This document shows, piece after piece, positions 1 through 7,869 of a stretch of DNA of 63,375 nucleotides (positions are counted from its first letter, which is position 1; each line of letters starts with the position of its first letter). A program made the translations under genes and the position numbers. The stretch spans positions 1 to 63,375 of the forward strand of contig CACYWG010000009.1 in the NCBI GenBank assembly GCA_902778115.1. The letters are read 5' to 3'. The notes beneath the pieces were generated by a model, which was given only the letters and a program-made list of their open reading frames with translations, ran no database searches and was not told where the DNA came from. This DNA is from Oscillospiraceae bacterium (lineage in GTDB: Bacteria; Bacillota; Clostridia; Oscillospirales; Oscillospiraceae).

Positions 1-880
1 GGACCCGGCCCTCACGCGCCCCGGTCGCTTTGATCGGCGTGTCCCCGTAGATCTGCCAGACCTCAAAGGGCGGGAAGCCATCCTGAAGGTGCACGCGAAG
101 AAGATCAAGGTCGCCGACGATGTGGACTTCCTGCAGGTAGCGCGTATGGCCTCCGGTGCTTCCGGTGCAGAGCTTGCCAATATTGTCAACGAAGCCGCTT
201 TGCGCGCAGTGCGTGATGGGCGCGGCTTCGCCACCCAGGCCGATCTGGAGGAGAGCATCGAAGTGGTCATTGCCGGCTACCAGAAGAAGAACGCGATCCT
301 CACGGATCAGGAGAAAAAGATCGTCGCTTACCATGAGATCGGCCATGCCCTCGTGGCCGCAAAGCAGACGAACTCTGCTCCTGTGCAGAAAATCACCATC
401 ATCCCCCGCACTTCCGGTGCCTTGGGCTATACGCTGCAGGTGGAGAATAACGACCACTATCTGATGAACAAGCAGGAGCTGGAAAATAAGATCGCAACCT
501 TCACCGGCGGCCGGGCGGCGGAAGAACTGGTGTTCGGTTCCATCACCACGGGAGCCGCCAACGACATCGAGCAGGCTACAAAGCTTGCCCGCGCCATGAT
601 CACCCGCTACGGAATGAGCGAGGACTTTGACATGGTCGCCATGGAAACCGTCACGAATCAGTATCTTGGCGGTGATACGTCCCTGGCCTGCTCCGCTGAA
701 ACACAAAGCAAAATTGATGCGCAGGTTGTCGAACTGGTACGGAAGCAGCACGAAAAAGCGCTGACCATTCTAAAGGACAATCGCGGTAAGTTGGATGAAC
801 TCGCCTCGTATCTGTATGAACATGAAACCATCACGGGAGAAGAGTTCATGCGGATCCTGAATGAAAACGCGAGCACATAA
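1..880 (+). CDS. ftsH: ATP-dependent zinc metalloprotease FtsH, 3' part (5' end outside window)
   Basis: FtsH is a membrane-anchored hexameric AAA+ protease that unfolds and degrades membrane and regulatory proteins. The frame is open from base 2, so the gene starts before the window. The first codons read DPALTRPGRFDRRV, the second region of homology of the AAA domain with its arginine fingers. The peptidase domain follows: the zinc motif HEIGH (332-346) and the acidic ligand in NDIEQAT (near 563). The N-terminal membrane part and Walker motifs are not visible. Base composition is less GC-rich than the genes after 1790, and the next features are mobile-element remnants, so this may be an accessory FtsH carried by an element rather than the core copy; that is inference. 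Confidence 0.93.
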   Translation, partial: DPALTRPGRFDRRVPVDLPDLKGREAILKVHAKKIKVADDVDFLQVARMASGASGAELANIVNEAALRAVRDGRGFATQADLEESIEVVIAGYQKKNAILTDQEKKIVAYHEIGHALVAAKQTNSAPVQKITIIPRTSGALGYTLQVENNDHYLMNKQELENKIATFTGGRAAEELVFGSITTGAANDIEQATKLARAMITRYGMSEDFDMVAMETVTNQYLGGDTSLACSAETQSKIDAQVVELVRKQHEKALTILKDNRGKLDELASYLYEHETITGEEFMRILNENAST

Positions 881-946
881 TACCACAGGCCCAAATTCCG
901 TCAATGTCCGTCTGGATTTGTTCGGAAAATTTCCCTGATGCTTGCA

Positions 947-990
947 TAAGGGGGCAGCTTTTTGCATTTTTGCAAAAAGCTGCCCCCTTA
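947..990. terminator. Perfect 20-bp hairpin after ftsH
   Basis: Stem 947-966 pairs exactly with 971-990 around a TTTT loop. It lies between the converging ftsH and DUF4143 remnant. The tail is only weakly T-rich on either side, so it may act as a bidirectional terminator; function is inferred from position. Confidence 0.6.
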
Positions 991-1000
991 ACTGTGCTAT

Positions 1001-1400
1001 TCAGGTGAAACTTCCCTGTGTCTGAATGAACTCCGGCAGATTAACGTGTCGGATCCCATTTCGCTTCTGGATCATATCTCCTCGGGTCATAACAAATTTG
1101 GGATAATTGTCTGCGATCTGTTCCAGCGGCCTGTATTCGCGGTCTTCCGTTTCCCGGCTGTTCATGATCGTCATGGCGACCTGCACATAAGCATACTGCA
1201 TTTGCTCATCACGCAGGATGAAATCGCATTCCAGTTTGCCGATTCGCCCGATGCTTACTGCGTAGTTCCGGGATCTTGCATAGGTATAAAAAATATTCTC
1301 CAGTACCGGACCGTAGTTGATGCGGTTATCCGTGTTCATGGCAAAGTAGAACGCACAGTCGGCCGGATACCACCCAAACAGGCGGTAATAAACGCCGAAA
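1001..1400 (-). pseudogene. C-terminal fragment of an AAA+ ATPase with DUF4143 domain
   Basis: The translation contains the typical DUF4143 end: NTDNRINYGPVLENI, GRIGKLECDFIL, YVQVAMTI and a terminal DGIRH-like strand. DUF4143 proteins are usually about 400 residues with an N-terminal P-loop; only the last 110-130 are here. The homologous frame can be read upstream of the first ATG (FGWYPADCAFYFAMNTDN) to about 1400, where nothing recognisable remains, so the gene is truncated. It overlaps the 5' side of the integrase stub on the other strand, consistent with insertion and decay of mobile DNA. Confidence 0.7.
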
Positions 1401-1482
1401 ACTATTGAGAAAAGAGGACTTCTGTGATATACTTCATATTTGCGTTGGACTCTTTTTTCGCATGACGAGAAAGGAGTTCGTT

Positions 1483-1680
1483 ATGGGCAAAAATCTTAAA
1501 GGTAGAGAATGCGGCAAGGGCATCTACCAGAGGAAGGATGGTAAATACTCAGCACGATACTATGCCAAGGATGGCAAGCGCAAGGAAAAGTACTTTGATA
1601 CATTGCCGGAAGCTAAAAACTGGCTGGCCGATGATTCGATGCTGAAAGCCGTCCATCCGTTTGAAACAGCTTACGCCTAA
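1483..1680 (+). pseudogene. Tyrosine integrase N-terminal remnant
   Basis: The 65-residue product starts MGKNLKGRECGKGI and continues YQRKDGKYSARYYAKDGK, the arm-type DNA-binding domain seen at the start of Tn916/ICE-type tyrosine recombinases. A good ribosome site (AAGGAG) precedes the ATG at 1483. Full integrases are about 380-400 residues; here the frame ends after KNWLADDSMLKAVHPFETAYA, with no core-binding or catalytic domain. A 12-base direct repeat (TAAACGCCGAAA) lies on both sides at 1389-1400 and 1721-1732. Read as the leftover of an excised or deleted integrative element. Confidence 0.75.
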
Positions 1681-1789
1681 AAGTTAAGTTCAAACGGCAA
1701 AAATGGGCGTAAAAAGTGCGTAAACGCCGAAAGCGAAAAAGCCGCAGACCGTTGAAAACACTGGATTTCTTGAAGGAGAGTGGAGATAA

Positions 1790-2863
1790 ATGAAATTAGG
1801 AATCGTGGGCCTGCCCAATGTGGGCAAGACGACGCTGTTTAACGCGCTGACCGGCTCGAAGGCCGAGACCGGCGGCTATACCGCGGCCAACGCCAAGCCC
1901 AACATTGGCCAGGCCAAGGTGCCCGACGAGCGGCTCGACTGGCTGGCTGAATACTACCACCCGAAGAAATACAGCCCGGCCAGCATCGACTTTGTGGACG
2001 TGCCCGGCGTCAGCTCCGGCGGCAAGGGCAACGAGGTCTTCCAGGCCATCCGCCAGGTGGACGCGCTGGTGCAGGTGGTCCGCTGCTTCGACAACGACGA
2101 GCTTTTCCTCGAGCCGGCCGACGCCGTGCGCGACGCGGAGAGCTTCGAGCTGGAGCTGATCCTCGCGGACATCGAGATTGTCGAGCGCCGTCTGGAGCGT
2201 GCGAAGAAGAACGCCAAGGGCGGCGACAAAAAGTATAAGCGCGAGGCCGAGATGTGCGAGGCGCTGATCGCCCACCTGACCGAGGAAAAGCCCGCGCGCG
2301 ACTTCCCCTTCACCGACGAGGACAAGGACATCCTCGCTGACGGCGGCCTGCTGACCGTCAAGCCCGTCATCTATGCCGCCAACCTCGATGAGGAGGGCAT
2401 GGCCGACTACGCGAACAACGCAAACTTCAAGGCTCTGTCCGACTACGCCGCCAAGAGCGGCGCGGCCGTCCTGCCCGTGGCGGCGAAGTTTGAGGAAGAC
2501 CTCGCCGAGCTCGACCCGGACGAGGCGCAGATGTTCATGGAGGACCTCGGCCTGCACGAGACCGGCCTCGACCGTCTGATCCGCACCTCCTACGACCTGC
2601 TGGGCTACATCTCCTTCCTCACCGCCGGCGAGGACGACGTGCACGCCTGGACGATCGTGCGCGGCACCAAAGCGCCCAAGGCCGCCGGCAAGATCCATAC
2701 CGACATCGAGCGCGGCTTCATCCGCGCCGAGATCGTCGCCTTTGAGGATCTGAAGGCCTGCGGCACGATGGCCGCCGCCAAGGAAAAGGGTCTGTTCCGC
2801 CTGGAGGGCAAGGACTATGTCATGCAGGACGGCGACGTGACCATGTTCCGCTTCAACGTGTAA
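1790..2863 (+). CDS. ychF: Redox-regulated ATPase YchF
   Basis: YchF/OLA1 is an Obg-family P-loop protein that prefers ATP and associates with the ribosome. The 357-residue product is of normal length. Visible are G1 GLPNVGKTT (residues 7-15), the switch-region DVPGVSSGGKGNEV, a coiled-coil-like insertion around residues 130-160, and a C-terminal TGS domain (AWTIVRGTKAPKAAGKIHTDIERGF in pieces, ending MFRFNV). The start is fixed by AAGGAGAGTGGAG just upstream. It stands alone, with a strong terminator 18 bases after the stop. Confidence 0.96.
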   Translation: MKLGIVGLPNVGKTTLFNALTGSKAETGGYTAANAKPNIGQAKVPDERLDWLAEYYHPKKYSPASIDFVDVPGVSSGGKGNEVFQAIRQVDALVQVVRCFDNDELFLEPADAVRDAESFELELILADIEIVERRLERAKKNAKGGDKKYKREAEMCEALIAHLTEEKPARDFPFTDEDKDILADGGLLTVKPVIYAANLDEEGMADYANNANFKALSDYAAKSGAAVLPVAAKFEEDLAELDPDEAQMFMEDLGLHETGLDRLIRTSYDLLGYISFLTAGEDDVHAWTIVRGTKAPKAAGKIHTDIERGFIRAEIVAFEDLKACGTMAAAKEKGLFRLEGKDYVMQDGDVTMFRFNV

Positions 2864-2880
2864 ATTTGTGATATGCAAAC

Positions 2881-2912
2881 GCCCGCCGCTTTTTCAGCGG
2901 CGGGCATTTTTA
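2881..2912 (+). terminator. Rho-independent terminator of ychF
   Basis: GCCCGCCGCT (2881-2890) pairs with AGCGGCGGGC (2896-2905), loop TTTTC, followed by ATTTTTATG. Confidence 0.9.
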
Positions 2913-2994
2913 TGTTTTTTATCGTTTCGGCGCAACCTGCGCCTGCTTTTGTTGTCTATAAGGGTGAGAGCTCTTCACACAAAGGAGATTCAGT

Positions 2995-3552
2995 ATGGAA
3001 GACAGAGAGATCGTGGATCTGTACTGGCAGCGTTCCGATCTGGCCATATCGGAAACGGAAAACAAATACGGGAGATACTGCCGAACGATCGCCTACAACA
3101 TCTGCGGCGACGACGGAGACGCGGAGGAGTGCGTCAGCGACACCTGGTTTCGCGCCTGGAACCGGATGCCCACCGAGCGCCCCGCGGTCTTGTCGGCCTT
3201 CCTCGGCTGTATCACCAGAAGCATCGCCATCAACAAAATCAGGGCGAAACACAGGATCAAGCGCGGCGGAGGGCAAGCGCCTCTTGCGCTCGACGAGCTG
3301 ACCGAATGCGTCCCCGGCGGAACGAACCCGGAGCAGGAACTAGAGGCAAAAGAGCTGGAAGCGGCGATCGGCCGCTTCGTGGCCGGGCTTTCCGGGACGG
3401 ACAAGCAGGCCTTTGTCCTGCGGTACTGGTATCTCGCGCCGGTCGCGGTCATTGCGCAGCGGCTGGGCTGCCGGGAAGCGAAAATCAAAAGCAGCCTGTT
3501 CCGCAGCCGGAAAAAGCTGAAGGCTTATCTACAGGAGGAGGGCTTATGTTAG
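2995..3552 (+). CDS. ECF-type RNA polymerase sigma factor
   Basis: A 185-residue sigma-70 family protein. Region 2 is visible at residues about 20-90 (YCRTIAYNICGDDGDAEE, then DTWFRAWNRMP), and a region 4 helix-turn-helix at about 130-180 (LRYWYLAPVAVIAQRLGCRE, then KSSLFRSRKKLKAYL). It starts MEDREIVDLYW after AAAGGAGATTCAGT. The next gene overlaps its end by 7 bases and encodes a single-span membrane protein, the usual sigma/anti-sigma arrangement. What signal it answers is not evident. Confidence 0.9.
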   Translation: MEDREIVDLYWQRSDLAISETENKYGRYCRTIAYNICGDDGDAEECVSDTWFRAWNRMPTERPAVLSAFLGCITRSIAINKIRAKHRIKRGGGQAPLALDELTECVPGGTNPEQELEAKELEAAIGRFVAGLSGTDKQAFVLRYWYLAPVAVIAQRLGCREAKIKSSLFRSRKKLKAYLQEEGLC

Positions 3553-4409
3553 ACTCGCTGGCACTTCTGCGCGCTATGAACGGCATTCATGAGGAGGATG
3601 TAGTCATGGCCGGAAACACTTATTTCAACGAAAGAAAATTGACCCATTTGAAAACGAAGCGGATCGTCACGCTCGCCCTCGCGGCGGCGCTGATCCTCGC
3701 GCTGAGCGTCGGCGCCTGGGCCGCCTACGGCAAGGTCGCCGGCCCGCAGGAGGCCGAGCGCGTGGCGCTGCAGGAGCTCGAGGTCTGGAAGGAGCTGGGC
3801 CTGATCTGCCCGGAGGTATCCTTTGAAGGCCCGGCGACGAAGATCGTCGAGGTTGAGGAGGAGCAGGGCGGCGGCTACTGGTACGACCGTCTCTTCCCGC
3901 ACAGCTATGAGGTGCGCTGGTACGGCACGGGCAAATATAACTGCAACCTGAGCGTGGACACGCAGAGCGGCAAGCTCAACTACGCCGTGATCGGCGCGTT
4001 GCCGGACGAAACGGACGAGCCTGTCGACACGGTCGTTAGCCAGCAGCCGATCGATCCCCATGATCTGGACAAGGGCTTCGATTCGATCACGCTGTATGTC
4101 TACGACAACTTCGACGATATCGTCCCCGCCGATTTGACCGTGGACGACTTCTGCTCGCGGCTGGCCGAGTACTGGGGCTTTACCGGCTACCGGATCGGCG
4201 ACACGGTGGACGAGCTCTGGTACGATACGCACTGGGAGGCCATCGACGGCTCGACCCGGCTGCTGGATCTGCCGCAGTTCACCTCGACGAACTACTATCT
4301 GACGGTGTTCTTCGACGGAGACCAGGAGGGCGCGCCGATGTATCTCGAGCTGGATAACTACCCCGGAAATTCCACGCTGATCCTCGGCAACAGCCATCCC
4401 ATCGGCTGA
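3546..4409 (+). CDS. Membrane protein paired with ECF sigma factor (putative anti-sigma)
   Basis: 287 residues with a short cytoplasmic N-terminus, one membrane segment at about residues 40-62 (VTLALAAALILALSVGAWAA) and a long extracytoplasmic domain rich in acidic and aromatic residues. Start ATG 3546 overlaps the sigma stop and has AGGAGGAGG upstream; a second good start, ATG 3606 behind GAGGAGG, would drop the first 20 residues. Topology and coupling to the sigma gene suggest it restrains that factor, but no zinc HxxxCxxC anti-sigma motif is visible, so the role is inferred. The outer domain is not recognised. A strong terminator follows. Confidence 0.7.
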   Translation: MLDSLALLRAMNGIHEEDVVMAGNTYFNERKLTHLKTKRIVTLALAAALILALSVGAWAAYGKVAGPQEAERVALQELEVWKELGLICPEVSFEGPATKIVEVEEEQGGGYWYDRLFPHSYEVRWYGTGKYNCNLSVDTQSGKLNYAVIGALPDETDEPVDTVVSQQPIDPHDLDKGFDSITLYVYDNFDDIVPADLTVDDFCSRLAEYWGFTGYRIGDTVDELWYDTHWEAIDGSTRLLDLPQFTSTNYYLTVFFDGDQEGAPMYLELDNYPGNSTLILGNSHPIG

Positions 4410-4430
4410 AAAAAACGAAGCAATGAACAA

Positions 4431-4461
4431 GCCCGCCGCATGTCATGCGGCGGGCGGTTTT
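4431..4461 (+). terminator. Terminator of the sigma/membrane-protein operon
   Basis: GCCCGCCGCA (4431-4440) pairs with TGCGGCGGGC (4446-4455), followed by GGTTTTTCG. Its stem closely resembles the ychF terminator. Confidence 0.9.
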
Positions 4462-4487
4462 TCGTTCACCCTGACAAGAAAAATCAC

Positions 4488-4516
4488 TTGACAGCGGCGG
4501 CAGATTCGTGTATAAT
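4488..4516 (+). promoter_or_regulatory. Consensus sigma-A promoter for ylxM-ffh
   Basis: TTGACA at 4488-4493, 17-base spacer, TATAAT at 4511-4516: both boxes match consensus exactly. It drives the ylxM-ffh-rpsP-khpA operon. Confidence 0.92.
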
Positions 4517-4553
4517 CTGCCAAGCTGAAACACTTGACAGGGAGGTCTGCGCC

Positions 4554-4901
4554 GTGGAAAACCGCATGATGCAGAGCATGCTGCTGGATTTTTACGGCGA
4601 ACTGCTGACCGAGCGGCAGCGCAGCTGCTACGATCTGCATATCAACGAAGACCTCTCCCTCTCCGAGATTGCCGAGCAGAGCGGCATTTCCCGCCAGGGC
4701 GTGTGGGACAACATCCGCCGGGCGGAGCAGGCCCTGCGCGAGATCGAGGAAAAAACCGGGCTCGTCCGGCGCTTTACGGCGCTGCGGCAGGGGCTCGGCG
4801 CTGCGGAGCGGCACTTGGCCGCGCTGGAGGAAAGCATCCCCGAGGAGCAGCGGAACGCCGTTCGGCGCATCCGCAGTGAGCTGAAACAGCTTGAGGAATA
4901 A
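4554..4901 (+). CDS. ylxM: YlxM family SRP-operon regulator
   Basis: YlxM is a small helix-turn-helix protein encoded before ffh in Firmicutes and reported to modulate the signal recognition particle. The 115-residue product has the family start (LLDFYGELLTERQRSCYDLH) and a sigma region 4-like HTH at residues about 38-60 (LSLSEIAEQSGISRQGVWD). The GTG at 4554 is chosen because GGAGG sits 8 bases before it and the consensus promoter lies just upstream; the longer open frame would run into the promoter and terminator. ffh begins 3 bases after the stop. Confidence 0.92.
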   Translation: MENRMMQSMLLDFYGELLTERQRSCYDLHINEDLSLSEIAEQSGISRQGVWDNIRRAEQALREIEEKTGLVRRFTALRQGLGAAERHLAALEESIPEEQRNAVRRIRSELKQLEE

Positions 4902-4904
4902 ACG

Positions 4905-6281
4905 ATGGCCTTTGAAAGCTTATCCGAAAAACTGAATGCGGCCTTCAAGCGGCTGCGCGGCAAAGGCAGACTGACAGCCTCCGACGTGCGCGAGGCGATG
5001 CGCGAGGTGCGCATGGCCCTGCTGGAGGCGGACGTCAGCTACCGGGTGGTCAAGGACTTCACCAAGACCGTCACCGACCGCGCCGTCGGCACCGACGTGC
5101 TCGAAGCGCTCAATCCCGCCCAGATGGTCATCAAGATCGTCAACGAAGAGCTCTGCAAGCTCATGGGCGGTGAAAACCAGAAGCTGAACATCAGCTCGCA
5201 GCTGCCGAGCGTCGTGATGCTGGTCGGCCTGCAGGGCGCGGGCAAGACCACCAACGGCGCCAAGCTCGCCGGCTACATCCGCAAGCAGGGCAAGCGCCCG
5301 CTGTTGGTCGCCTGCGACATCTACCGTCCCGCCGCCATCCAGCAGCTCGAAACCGTCGGCGCGCAGCTGAACATCCCCGTCTTTCAGATGGGTCAGACCG
5401 ACCCGGTCGAGATCGCCAAGGCCGCCATCGAGCACGCCAAGGCGCACGGCAACGACATCGTCTTCCTCGACACCGCCGGCCGTCTGCACATCGACGAGGC
5501 GCTGATGCAGGAGCTGCAGAACATCCGCGACGCGGTGCATCCGGCGGAGATCCTGCTGGTGATCGACGCGATGACCGGCCAGGACGCCGTCAACGCCGCC
5601 ACCGCCTTTGACGAGGCGCTGGGTGTGACGGGCGTCATGCTCACCAAGCTCGACGGCGACGCCCGCGGCGGCGCCGCGCTGAGCATCCGGGCCGCGACCG
5701 GCAAGCCCATCAAGTACATCGGCGTGGGCGAGAAGCTCGACATGATCGAGCCCTTCCACCCCGACCGCATGGCCTCCCGCATCCTGGGCATGGGCGACGT
5801 GCTGACACTGATCGAAAAGGCCGAGCAGAGCTTCGACGAGAAGAAGGCGCTCGAGGCCGCCGAGAAGCTGCGTGCCAACCGCTTCACGCTCAGCGATTAT
5901 CTCGACCAGATGGGCCAGCTCAAGAACATGGGCGACCTGGAGAGCATCATGGGCATGATCCCGGGCGTGGACGCCAAGGCCCTCAAGGGCGCGAAGATCG
6001 ACGAGAAGGCCATGGCCCGCCAGGAGGCGATCATCCTCTCGATGACTCCGGCCGAGCGCGAAAACCCCGCGATCCTCAACTCCAGCCGCAAAAAGCGCAT
6101 CGCCGCCGGCTGCGGCCTCAACGTGGTGGACGTCAACCGTCTTCTCAAGCAGTATGAGAGCATGCAGCAGATGATGAAGCAGTTCAGCGGAAAGAACATG
6201 AAGAAGCTGCAGCGCAAGTTCGGCAAGATGGGCGGAGGCGGCGGCTTCCCCGGCCTCGGCGGAGGATTTCCCGGACTTTAA
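4905..6281 (+). CDS. ffh: Signal recognition particle protein Ffh
   Basis: GTPase of the signal recognition particle that targets membrane and secreted proteins co-translationally. 458 residues: N domain (1-95), G domain with GLQGAGKTT at 108-116, later DTAGR, TKLDGDARGG and a GVGEKLDMIEPFHPDR closing loop, then the methionine-rich M domain (about 325-430; MQQMMKQFSGKNMKKL). The tail ends in glycine and phenylalanine repeats (GGGGGFPGLGGGFPGL). Co-transcribed with ylxM in front and probably with rpsP behind (62-base gap without a terminator). Confidence 0.97.
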   Translation: MAFESLSEKLNAAFKRLRGKGRLTASDVREAMREVRMALLEADVSYRVVKDFTKTVTDRAVGTDVLEALNPAQMVIKIVNEELCKLMGGENQKLNISSQLPSVVMLVGLQGAGKTTNGAKLAGYIRKQGKRPLLVACDIYRPAAIQQLETVGAQLNIPVFQMGQTDPVEIAKAAIEHAKAHGNDIVFLDTAGRLHIDEALMQELQNIRDAVHPAEILLVIDAMTGQDAVNAATAFDEALGVTGVMLTKLDGDARGGAALSIRAATGKPIKYIGVGEKLDMIEPFHPDRMASRILGMGDVLTLIEKAEQSFDEKKALEAAEKLRANRFTLSDYLDQMGQLKNMGDLESIMGMIPGVDAKALKGAKIDEKAMARQEAIILSMTPAERENPAILNSSRKKRIAAGCGLNVVDVNRLLKQYESMQQMMKQFSGKNMKKLQRKFGKMGGGGGFPGLGGGFPGL

Positions 6282-6343
6282 GGCTTACTCACGCGAAAGC
6301 GTTGGTAATATACGAAAAACTAACATGGAGGTGAATATACACA

Positions 6344-6580
6344 ATGGTTAAAATCAGACTGCGCAGAATGGGCGCCAAGAAGGCCCCTTACTACCGTGTC
6401 ATCGTCGCCGATTCCCGTTCTCCCCGCGACGGCCGCTTCATTGAAGAACTGGGCACTTATGATCCCATGGCCGAAGGCGAGACCCTGAAGATCGACGTGG
6501 AGCGCGCCAAGTACTGGATTGCCAACGGCGCTCAGCCGACCGATACCGTTCGCGGCCTGCTGAAGAAGCTGGAGGCCTGA
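6344..6580 (+). CDS. rpsP: 30S ribosomal protein S16
   Basis: 78 residues starting [20 protein letters not shown], with the family signature [26 protein letters not shown] site precedes the ATG by 9-13 bases. S16 is an assembly protein of the small subunit. The order ffh-rpsP-khpA is typical for Firmicutes, but rimM, trmD and rplS do not follow here. Confidence 0.97.
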   Translation: MVKIRLRRMGAKKAPYYRVIVADSRSPRDGRFIEELGTYDPMAEGETLKIDVERAKYWIANGAQPTDTVRGLLKKLEA

Positions 6581-6600
6581 ACAAGGAGTAACTACCGGCA

Positions 6601-6831
6601 ATGAAAGAATTACTGACCTATATTGTACAGAGCCTGGTCGATCACCCCGACGAGGTCTCTGTGACCGAGCGCAAGGCCGACGGAGAGACCGTGTTTGAGG
6701 TTCGCGTCGCCGACGGCGATATGGGCAAGGTCATCGGCCGGCAGGGCAGGATCGTCAAGCAGATCCGTATCCTGATGCGGGCCGTCGCCCAGAGAAAGGG
6801 CAAGAAGATCTCCGTGGAGATCCTCGATTAA
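6601..6831 (+). CDS. khpA: KH-domain RNA-binding protein KhpA
   Basis: 76 residues forming one KH domain with the GKVIGRQGRIVKQIR loop (residues about 42-56). KhpA (YlqC) dimerises with KhpB in many Gram-positives and binds RNAs that affect cell elongation and division. It starts 20 bases after rpsP behind AAGGAG and is followed directly by a strong terminator, so it closes the operon. Confidence 0.93.
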   Translation: MKELLTYIVQSLVDHPDEVSVTERKADGETVFEVRVADGDMGKVIGRQGRIVKQIRILMRAVAQRKGKKISVEILD

Positions 6832-6834
6832 AAA

Positions 6835-6864
6835 AGCAGAGAGCAAGCGCTCTCTGCTTTTTTT
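6835..6864 (+). terminator. Terminator of the ylxM-ffh-rpsP-khpA operon
   Basis: AGCAGAGAGC (6835-6844) pairs with GCTCTCTGCT (6849-6858), loop AAGC, followed by a run of seven T. Confidence 0.93.
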
Positions 6865-6865
6865 C

Positions 6866-7262
6866 GTTCAACCTGCGCGGCGAAAAAGAGGAAACCTTCA
6901 GGGCTTACTCCGTAAGAAAGCTGCCCGGGTCGCAGCTTTGCACCCAGCTCCACCTCATCCGTCTCGGCTGACGCCGAGCCACCTGTCTCGCTGCGGCTCG
7001 GTCACGCCGCGGCTCTGACATGCCCCCGGCATGTCATTCACTTCCGCGGCGCCGCTTCGCTGCCTCAAGGGGAAGGCTTGAGGAGCTGCGTCATCCAAAG
7101 GCTTCCCCTTGAGGGGAAGCTGTCAGCCGCAAGGCTGACTGATGAGGTGTCAAACACATCCTTGCGTTGTTGTACTTCTTGGAATGGCGGGACGGGCCGT
7201 ACAAAACCGATGCTCGTCATTTCTGCGGACAAGGGAAGAACATCTCAACAAATCGGAATTTG
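6866..7262. repeat. Gene-free stretch with palindromic intergenic repeats
   Basis: No convincing gene. Several inverted repeats: GAGCCGCAG-like arms around 6975-7015, TGACATGCC/GGCATGTCA around 7017-7038, and a clear copy of the CTTCCCCTTGAGGGGAAG + GTCAGCC..GGCTGAC + TGATGAGG repeat at 7100-7147. A rightward 82-codon frame over this repeat shows no protein-like features. Confidence 0.6.
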
Positions 7263-7664
7263 TCAGCACCTCATAAACCCACAGCAGCCTATTTCCGAAA
7301 ACTCAGAAACGCCTGACGACTTATAGAAAGCAACTGTACTAGGAGTATTGTCCGTAGTCAACTCGATTTGTCGAACATCAGGATATCTGTCAAGAACGGC
7401 TTTCAGCAGAGCGGTTCCAACTCCTTTGCGCTGCTCTCCCGGAAACACTAAAATATCCTGAATGAATACAATAGTAAATCCATCGCCAACAACTCTGATG
7501 ATTCCAAGCAGCTTATCGTTTTCGTATGCAGCCAAAACGAGTAAGGAGTTTTTGTATCCCTGCTCCAACACTGGCATGTTCTCTGTATACGCAGTCCAGC
7601 CGACTTCAGTATAAAGCTGACGAATCTCCGCTTCCTTGTAGTTTTTGTATTCTTTGATTTCCAT
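7263..7664 (-). CDS. GNAT family N-acetyltransferase
   Basis: 133 residues with a GNAT fold: the acetyl-CoA loop is VFPGEQRKGVGTALL (residues about 73-87, the R/Q-x-x-G-x-G motif), followed by the ELTTDNTPSTVAFYKSSG motif B. The substrate cannot be read from the sequence. Base composition is markedly more AT-rich than its neighbours, suggesting recent acquisition. It has its own sigma-A promoter at 7697-7725. Confidence 0.88.
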   Translation of the reverse strand: MEIKEYKNYKEAEIRQLYTEVGWTAYTENMPVLEQGYKNSLLVLAAYENDKLLGIIRVVGDGFTIVFIQDILVFPGEQRKGVGTALLKAVLDRYPDVRQIELTTDNTPSTVAFYKSSGVSEFSEIGCCGFMRC

Positions 7665-7696
7665 TTTTCCCTCACAAATCCCGATCTGTCGATATG

Positions 7697-7725
7697 ATTA
7701 TACTATCCATAAACGGCACGGTCAA
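7697..7725 (-). promoter_or_regulatory. Sigma-A promoter for the GNAT gene
   Basis: On the minus strand TTGACC (7725-7720), 17-base spacer, TATAAT (7702-7697), about 30 bases before the ATG. Confidence 0.8.
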
Positions 7726-7771
7726 TTGTATCATGCCGGGCAGCCGATTCTATTAAGCTGCTTGGAATGCC

Positions 7772-7811
7772 GAAGGAGACACTTCTTCACGAAGCGTCTC
7801 CTTCTTTTTTT
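7772..7811 (+). terminator. Rightward terminator-like hairpin without an upstream gene
   Basis: GAAGGAGAC-A-CTTC (7772-7785) pairs with GAAG-C-GTCTCCTTC (7791-7804), followed by seven T on the plus strand. The genes on both sides run leftward, so the polarity is unexplained. Confidence 0.6.
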
Positions 7812-7865
7812 CAGCTTTCCCTCACCTGGGTCCGGAGCCTGCTGCGGATGGCGGCCGCGTGCTCA
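7812..7865 (-). pseudogene. Orphan 3' end of a second DUF1934 gene
   Basis: The minus strand reads EHAAAIRSRLRTQVRES then stop, nearly the same as the last codons (EHAAAIRNKFQIQVRES) of the DUF1934 gene at 8885-9310. At DNA level 7812-7865 is a close copy of 8885-8939. Nothing upstream of the 18 codons is preserved; the VanX-like gene ends directly beside it. Confidence 0.75.
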
Positions 7866-7869
7866 GGTT

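Noticed and set aside
7078..7326. 82-codon frame on the plus strand
   Set aside because: It spans a known palindromic repeat and runs into the GNAT gene on the other strand; no ribosome site and no recognisable protein.
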